From assembly GCA_934457095.1 (NCBI GenBank), contig CAKSHJ010000002.1, positions 62,001 to 126,000 on the forward strand: a stretch of DNA of 64,000 nucleotides, read 5' to 3'. A program made the position numbers and the translations under genes. Positions 62,501 to 64,000 of this stretch are shown here, in pieces. The notes beneath the pieces are model-generated. The model had not been told where the DNA came from, did not search any database, and was given only the letters and a program-made list of their open reading frames with translations. The stretch comes from an uncultured Eubacteriales bacterium. Lineage in GTDB: Bacteria; Bacillota; Clostridia; Oscillospirales; Acutalibacteraceae. How positions within the stretch are numbered: position 1 is the first letter of the stretch; every line of letters begins with the position of its first letter.

Positions 62501-62813
62501 CTTAAAAGGTACAAACTACTCAGCGGAGTATGCTCAAAAACTGCAAGATGTATATAAAGTATTTAACGATAAGGGATATAGAATTAGCGAACATGGTTTA
62601 AATCGCATTTTAGGCAGAATAAATCAAGGGAAAATTGATTCCATCAATAGCATACTTGATGTGTTAAATACAGGAACAAAATATATAGATACGATTAATG
62701 GGGGAACTGTTATATTTAAGGATGGGATATCCGTGCATATTGCAGAAGATGGTTTTATAAAAACAGTCATCGGAGGGGCAAAGATTAAGTCTACATGGGA
62801 GTGGATTGAATGA
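53565..62813 (+). CDS. Secreted RHS/YD-repeat polymorphic toxin
   Basis: A 3082-residue exported toxin carrier. In order: a signal peptide (KKRWFQTAMSVLLAILIVF, cleavage after SALA at 29); an N-terminal region with a DNRLRE-like beta domain (about 340-480); a LysM-like segment (about 604-645), which could bind cell wall; a DUF6531-type cap (EPINLNTGNFYF, about 680); a very long run of YD repeats (about 800-2350); a 230-residue spacer with a hydrophobic patch; the RHS core (YDGRGS near 2638, then YDPFGN, GLQYLRARYYD, and NPVNFIDPSGHW near 2735), the usual self-cleavage region; a Gly/Ala-rich stretch (2738-2885); and a C-terminal toxin domain (about 2970-3082) with ISEHGLNRILGR and a Thr near the end. 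GAGGGGGAG precedes the ATG. Confidence 0.93.
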   Translation: MKKRWFQTAMSVLLAILIVFGAQPISALADAEFLRGVDFSQQQAVTEMNTVTYKKDPTLREPKKYYTEEEPNGTLVAVSEYAKTYRTGRNTFTTQVGGQANTYRDENGNLQQVDNTLEEQKPWFSANYFENKANDYSVALPTEITERNGVKLNKDGYTIELIPQGGDFSRPVVVDNAVLYNDVFDGVDYQYTVLGDTIKEDIVLNKAVEETTFSFRIRAGGLTPVQEGNRILAYAKDREAPVFTIVAPQMSDATGRISTDITLTLTGDTATVSTNSDWLNAPERAYPVRIDPTVEISNQSIGLFGVEQGAASMVIGDNNFPYCGYDDGITSKNLELYGSAHLMTRTYAKVDYDFSQISPEAKIDSATFSVYHYTAWSSGRTNFALYTVDQAWDSGALTWNAQQNYAHTFIQAQYANRSAGWLNWDVREQVNAWVQGTAANHGFVIKAEDERNMQCEVFHNKNGANRPKLTVNWSIPDPVDPNYPLDDLSVSLRPITEKNTGGKLLFDAVFADGVATPGASVKYWLAPDDKTGYAVASASYKFPDSTPFLSVFPNGTTYKDKLSNWQTQLFGGLSYDKAYIVSATATKNGQISRQADSDKFLIYKIKQTDTFPYIANYYGVPLNTIMRDNRVQDTLVIENNTIFIRNPKTEVAYNPAPLTDDAKKAIDSALMGRGLHCEYGFEPINLNTGNFYFQATDATLTDLGGEFLIERTYNSKGDANHSLFGRRWSFAYSESLSECEDGRIAYSVGDGKTLYFTPNGKGGYYAPAGYHVRLEKIAYTVGDETYYRFELHKTDGSCKTFNAWGLLGEIKDANGLVTSIEYDENYNVKSITSPSGKVYGITCRDGKITEILLPNSAVLRYTYDANGDLTAFTDANGNTVRYVYDAQHRMTEWYDQENNRIVLNEYDSEGRVTKQTDANGNVSRLAYTANQTTTTDANGNVTVYTYDDRYRTTKIEYADGKVEQRTYDSDNNLVADADYTYTYDVNGNKLTETRKDNAVRQYTYNGRNQVTSIIDFDGAKTTMEYSAAGDLVRTLYADGTSESYTYDAQHRILTHTDANGNTEYYSYDGAVATGYTDYNGNCYQLFYNEMNQLITTIAPDGSVTRKMYNAAGVQIGEQAADGGYTEYSLNKIGNVVRTTDAMGYASDFEYDGMHNIVKGIDPQGNTVTYTYDGNGNQTSKTDAKGHVTNYAYDSRNRLVQETASDTGVTTYVYDTDGNLLSKEEPNGRKTTNEYDVVLKVPVKTTDALGNLTEFVYTPTGKPIQITYADGTSLQYEYDLRGRITRFTEQNGLISEFTYDGNGNIVKLTENGSRVYSYEYDANNNLTKTTDPLGGVVTYAYDALNRPIKTVNALGNKTDYQYDAVGRLTRTVDAADNAVQFAYDKNGNKTAETDANGSVTQYVYDAVNNLVSQKDAQGNITNYAYDALQQLISETDALNGCTTYEYDGSGRLTKATDALGNSYWIEYDRNGNMEKVTQPNGDVSAFVYDVLGSMVESSDAAGLVKNYRYDSMGRVTEVFDNTGARLTYEYDQYGRLVKQTDVAGRSESYEYDAFSQVIAVTGTDGNTSLFDYDALGRLVLYTDAEHKTTTFTYDAMGNLLHRSESDGAVYQYAYDKLNQVTEITDPVGAKTAYTYDKNGNLLSSTDGNGVTNSYAYDQLNRLTAATDGNGNTTSYKYDALSRLLAMTEPEGSKTEYRYDAVGNMTKVKNANGYITEFIFDAAGNTTKAISQRGAETSYTYDKHNMLTGVTDALGNTTQYDVDLNGLTTRITQPNGGEYRYTYDVVHRITGITTPNGYEKTFTYDARGDLITEQDNLERTTGYEYDLMHRVIRMTDPSGNGTVYAYDSSGNLSSVLEQSGAKTNFVYDLLDRVTEQTDPEGKVTALQYDLAGNITSVTEQGGRTTKLSYDNNYNLTAITDSMGYTRTQTYDRNNRVTAITDALGNATQYEYDALGQTTQVTDASGAAVKYTYDAHGNIAGVTNALGAKTTYTYDLADNLTKVTDPLARETFYTYDGMGNLIKQIDAQGKASVYDYDLEGNLLSLTDEIGQTERMTYDLLGKLKSIVRPDYTTVTYDYDKLNRLASKTYSQDDSKVLYLYDQSGNRTGMTDETGESTYTYDVMDRITSVTDADGKTVEYDYDTCGRLGAITYADGRVVSYAYDLNDRLIAVDDSGQITEYSYDAAGNVIQTERPDGSCTEYRYDVRGNLFELVNTDCSGGIASSFTYTYDHAGYIVREVAENENDSVTRNYQYNAAGELTAFSERDGASTVRYTYSYDDSGNRTKLEKTGISLPETIEYTYNAANQLICEKSTIDGTTFYAYDANGSLICEQTGDEKEITYEYTVEQRLSAVREGGQLLMAASYDGDGNRVFQISRKEAEQVVEKPSQSEGAENPEKEIAETVGTVEVNSDRAQNTASPQNDAGSLPETDGNAQLVQTYYEKVYVDPEDTIFWYGFGQGILQFFANVNAALGAYFSDWFCHIWEIVTGQYELVLHSEALDTTYSADDVEAMRKAGLSEKDIAQIIGSVMDKNGNAVVNYMDSAASTNSKSEGIRGKPSEQPSSGAAIVIPENPGETTRVDYELSYYVNHVNTQNTQVLMEYGKRSELKNSYTYGNERISAQTLDKVDSSTADVYKTDYYLYDGRGSVAQVASAIEIVESYTYDPFGNVTSGAPKFDSFYGYNAEETNPVTGLQYLRARYYDTDSGRFHVADTYLGDISQPLTLNRYSYTANNPVNFIDPSGHWFGALFGAVVGAVVGAVVGAASEIISAAVEGRDVNWTQVGVNAVSGAVGGAVGGAVLGATGSVRAAATLGGAAGGFAGGFTGALVEGRGFTEALDQGAKAGIAGAVGGFVGGSAGAVFGGASGAVVGSAVGGGASRYVGARLSGGNVSQSFGEAMNPQKALTDSLTGLTGYAAYRVMNPEVSLRKYIEQRAAAIQAKQRQISCGTAQKVKAADPVDEFTPKVPEIADDVAGMGSKSNELVLKGTNYSAEYAQKLQDVYKVFNDKGYRISEHGLNRILGRINQGKIDSINSILDVLNTGTKYIDTINGGTVIFKDGISVHIAEDGFIKTVIGGAKIKSTWEWIE
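55990..60660 (+). repeat. YD-repeat region of the RHS gene
   Basis: Dozens of degenerate units of about 60-66 bases, coding for the pattern xYxYDxxGNLxxxTDxxG. Frequent motifs are TACCTATGA(T/C) and GA(T/C)GCxxxGGxAA. They form the beta-cocoon shell that encloses the toxin. The repeats diverge in DNA, so it is not a recent expansion. Confidence 0.9.
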
Positions 62814-63109
62814 CGGCGTATGTGGAATTGTTGGATATAGTATTAAAGTTCCTGAAAAATACAGATAATGGAAAGGCTGCTGAACTTTTTTGCGAAAAGT
62901 ATATGGATACATTCTATGATAGAAGAAATACATTAGAATGCGAAGTTCCAATGCAAATATATAATATTTTTGATGATATTAATTTAATTTGTGATTCCTA
63001 TGAACCCGATGAAAAAATAAGATATGGGGATAAATATTGTATTAATGAAATCGAGTTGAAAGAAAAAATCTCAGAATGTTACAGAAATATTGTCAGTATA
63101 CAGAACTAA
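62810..63109 (+). CDS. Candidate immunity protein, colicin D immunity-like
   Basis: A 99-residue acidic, helical protein. VELLDIVLKFLKNTDNGKAAELFCEKYMDTFYD and the later DEKIRYGDKYCINEIELKEKI follow the pattern of colicin D immunity-type proteins (a four-helix fold ending in a helix after the Y-x-I-x-E-x-E-L segment). Its ATG overlaps the RHS stop (ATGA), the usual arrangement for toxin and cognate immunity protein, so it should block the C-terminal domain at 62480-62813. Family assignment is by eye. Confidence 0.78.
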   Translation: MTAYVELLDIVLKFLKNTDNGKAAELFCEKYMDTFYDRRNTLECEVPMQIYNIFDDINLICDSYEPDEKIRYGDKYCINEIELKEKISECYRNIVSIQN

Positions 63110-63112
63110 TGA

Positions 63113-63220
63113 TATAATGCAGATGGTAATTTGTTAAATTCTGCGGGCGATATTGTGGATAGAAAGAGTTTAGAAAAGGCTCTTTTAAATGACTTGAAAA
63201 ATGCTTTAGGAGGTAAATAA
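63113..63220 (+). pseudogene. Remnant of a toxin C-terminus (orphan tail 1)
   Basis: Thirty-five codons in frame without a start: YNADGNLLNSAGDIVDRKS, then LEKALLNDLKNALGGK and a stop. It reads as the very end of an RHS-type toxin domain displaced from its carrier. The last codons contain AGGAGGT, the ribosome site for the next gene, as expected for a former toxin-immunity junction. It begins directly after the stop of the first immunity gene. Confidence 0.65.
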
Positions 63221-63222
63221 AA

Positions 63223-63573
63223 TTGAATAGAGTTGAATTAAACACAATGTTGATTGAAAATTTTCCGAATTTAAAAGGCGATTATCAAAAAGAGGTGGAA
63301 TGGCAAGAGGGGGATGAAACTGGTTCACACACAGTATATGGTGATGTATTTACACCTTATGTTGTAAAGTGCATTGAAAACAAGAAAGATATGGATCTTC
63401 ATGCTATTTTTGATTTTTTGGAGTTATTGTTGTCAAAGGAAGATGCCTATGCAAATGAAGTGGTTGCGTTTAGTGTTATAGAGAGTATTGGATACTTACT
63501 AAAAGAACAAAAAGAAATTTCAGACATGATGGGAAATAAGACCAAAAAACTTTTAGAAGAATTAAGTATATAG
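63223..63573 (+). CDS. Candidate orphan immunity protein
   Basis: A 116-residue acidic protein starting with TTG, 8 bases after AGGAGGT. Features: a helical N-terminus (VELNTMLIENFPNLKGDYQ), EVEWQEGDETGSHTVYGDVF, and IFDFLELLLSKEDAYANEVV. The pattern resembles DUF7674-type proteins, which are found beside polymorphic toxins. Preceded by a toxin tail remnant, it is best read as the immunity gene of a toxin tip no longer present. It is AT-rich compared with the RHS gene. Confidence 0.7.
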   Translation: MNRVELNTMLIENFPNLKGDYQKEVEWQEGDETGSHTVYGDVFTPYVVKCIENKKDMDLHAIFDFLELLLSKEDAYANEVVAFSVIESIGYLLKEQKEISDMMGNKTKKLLEELSI

Positions 63574-63601
63574 ATTATTTGCTTAGGACATTGGCGTGAT
63601 A

Positions 63602-63620
63602 CCCAAGCTTGGAGCTTGGG
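63602..63620 (+). other. Short hairpin next to a ribosome-site-like sequence
   Basis: CCCAAGCT (63602-63609) and AGCTTGGG (63613-63620) form an 8-bp stem with a 3-base loop, ending at GGGAGGTG. A 19-codon frame from TTG 63634 follows but is not convincing as a gene. Confidence 0.4.
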
Positions 63621-63663
63621 AGGTGAAAATAATTGTATTTTAAAAATAGAATGGATAGATTAA

Positions 63664-63768
63664 GAAGAAAAAGAAGGGATTCTATGGGATAGGGCAATAG
63701 GCAGTATGGGCGGAAAATTACCCGGTGAGGTTGAGTTTTGGACGATTGGCGGAATATTGAGGAGGTAG
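63664..63768 (+). pseudogene. Remnant of a second toxin C-terminus (orphan tail 2)
   Basis: An in-frame stretch after a stop, with no start: EEKEGILWDRAIGSMGGKLP then GEVEFWTIGGILRR and a stop. The residues G-I-L-W-D-R-A-I-G and P-G-E-V-E-F-W look like a real protein end, and the last codons AGGAGG form the ribosome site of the next gene, 4 bp away. This repeats the pattern of tail 1. Confidence 0.6.
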
Positions 63769-63772
63769 CAAA

Positions 63773-64000
63773 ATGGCTCGTATGATGTGCAAGTGTGGAA
63801 AACAACTAAGCAATCAAGAATCTCCAAATGATATAGAATTAATTATATATACCGATAAAGAATGGGATTTCATTTGTAGTAAAGATCTTATTGAAACATG
63901 GAAAATCCCCTCTCCGTCCTTTGATGCGTGGAAATGTCCTATCTGTGGACGTGTGTATCTTTTCCAAAGAGGAAAAAATGAACCATTTTGCGTATATAAA
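63773..64000 (+). CDS. Candidate orphan immunity protein with zinc-ribbon cysteines (cut by window edge)
   Basis: Seventy-six codons are seen, and the gene runs off the right end. ATG 63773 follows GAGGAGGT. The start MARMMCKCGKQLSNQES has C-x-C and a later WKCPICGRVYLF has CxxC, together a probable zinc site; between them lies LIIYTDKEWDFICSKDLI. I do not recognise the family. Position after toxin tail 2 suggests another immunity protein. Confidence 0.65.
   Translation, partial: MARMMCKCGKQLSNQESPNDIELIIYTDKEWDFICSKDLIETWKIPSPSFDAWKCPICGRVYLFQRGKNEPFCVYK

Overview
This window is from a low-to-mid GC Gram-positive bacterium. A spore-forming member of the Clostridia (Firmicutes), possibly Oscillospirales, is the best guess. 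The evidence is consensus SigA-type promoters with strong AGGAGG ribosome sites, a CtsR-McsA-McsB-ClpC stress operon, a T-box leader, TepA next to an FtsK/SpoIIIE translocase, Rex, and the non-oxidative branch acn-icd. The species cannot be named from sequence alone.

Layout. 1-5.9 kb: arginine operon argH(partial)-argC-argJ-argB-argD-argF, closed by a terminator. 6.0-9.0 kb: an alanine/glycine:cation symporter, a minus-strand XRE regulator with a palindrome on its promoter, and a histidine phosphatase. 9.0-12.2 kb: a T-box leader controlling leuA-leuB (leuC and leuD are not here). 12.2-16.4 kb: rsmA, a tiny membrane protein, a six-helix membrane protein carrying what looks like a permuted papain-like hydrolase domain, and an ABC-F protein. 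16.4-20 kb (minus): thiD-thiC-thiE plus a HAD phosphatase under a TPP riboswitch with terminator. 20.1 kb (minus): a 42-residue Cys/Gly-rich protein. 20.4-25.1 kb: the CtsR regulon operon with its own operator. 25.1-29.3 kb: S1-domain protein, cyclophilin lipoprotein, small membrane protein, pyrG with a terminator-like leader.

29.3-33.3 kb (minus): acn-icd-rex, making 2-oxoglutarate, with the NADH sensor Rex as the last gene. 33.4-40.3 kb: TepA peptidase, FtsK/SpoIIIE, YgiQ radical SAM protein, a DUF3006 protein and an iron-type alcohol dehydrogenase. 40.3-42.9 kb: a metal-resistance operon of a CadC/SmtB repressor with an operator, a free-standing HMA metal-binding protein and a P1B ATPase. 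43.0-44.0 kb: a tandem P-loop protein whose first P-loop is lost. 44.3-49.8 kb: a complete urease operon ureABC-EFG-D with its own promoter and striking RNA hairpins in the ureC-ureE and ureE-ureF gaps. 49.9-52.5 kb: a DUF4364 protein, an XRE regulator, ApgM-type phosphoglycerate mutase and tRNA-Thr(CGT).

52.6-64.0 kb is the accessory part and the most interesting one. A consensus promoter drives a small multispanning membrane protein and a 3082-residue secreted RHS/YD-repeat polymorphic toxin. The toxin ends in a roughly 110-residue C-terminal domain that looks like a BECR-type ribonuclease. Overlapping its stop by 4 bp is a gene resembling colicin D immunity proteins. Downstream follow two further modules, each a short in-frame remnant of a toxin C-terminus ending in a ribosome site and followed at once by an intact candidate immunity gene. 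I read this as a fossil record of toxin-tip replacement, with old immunity genes retained.
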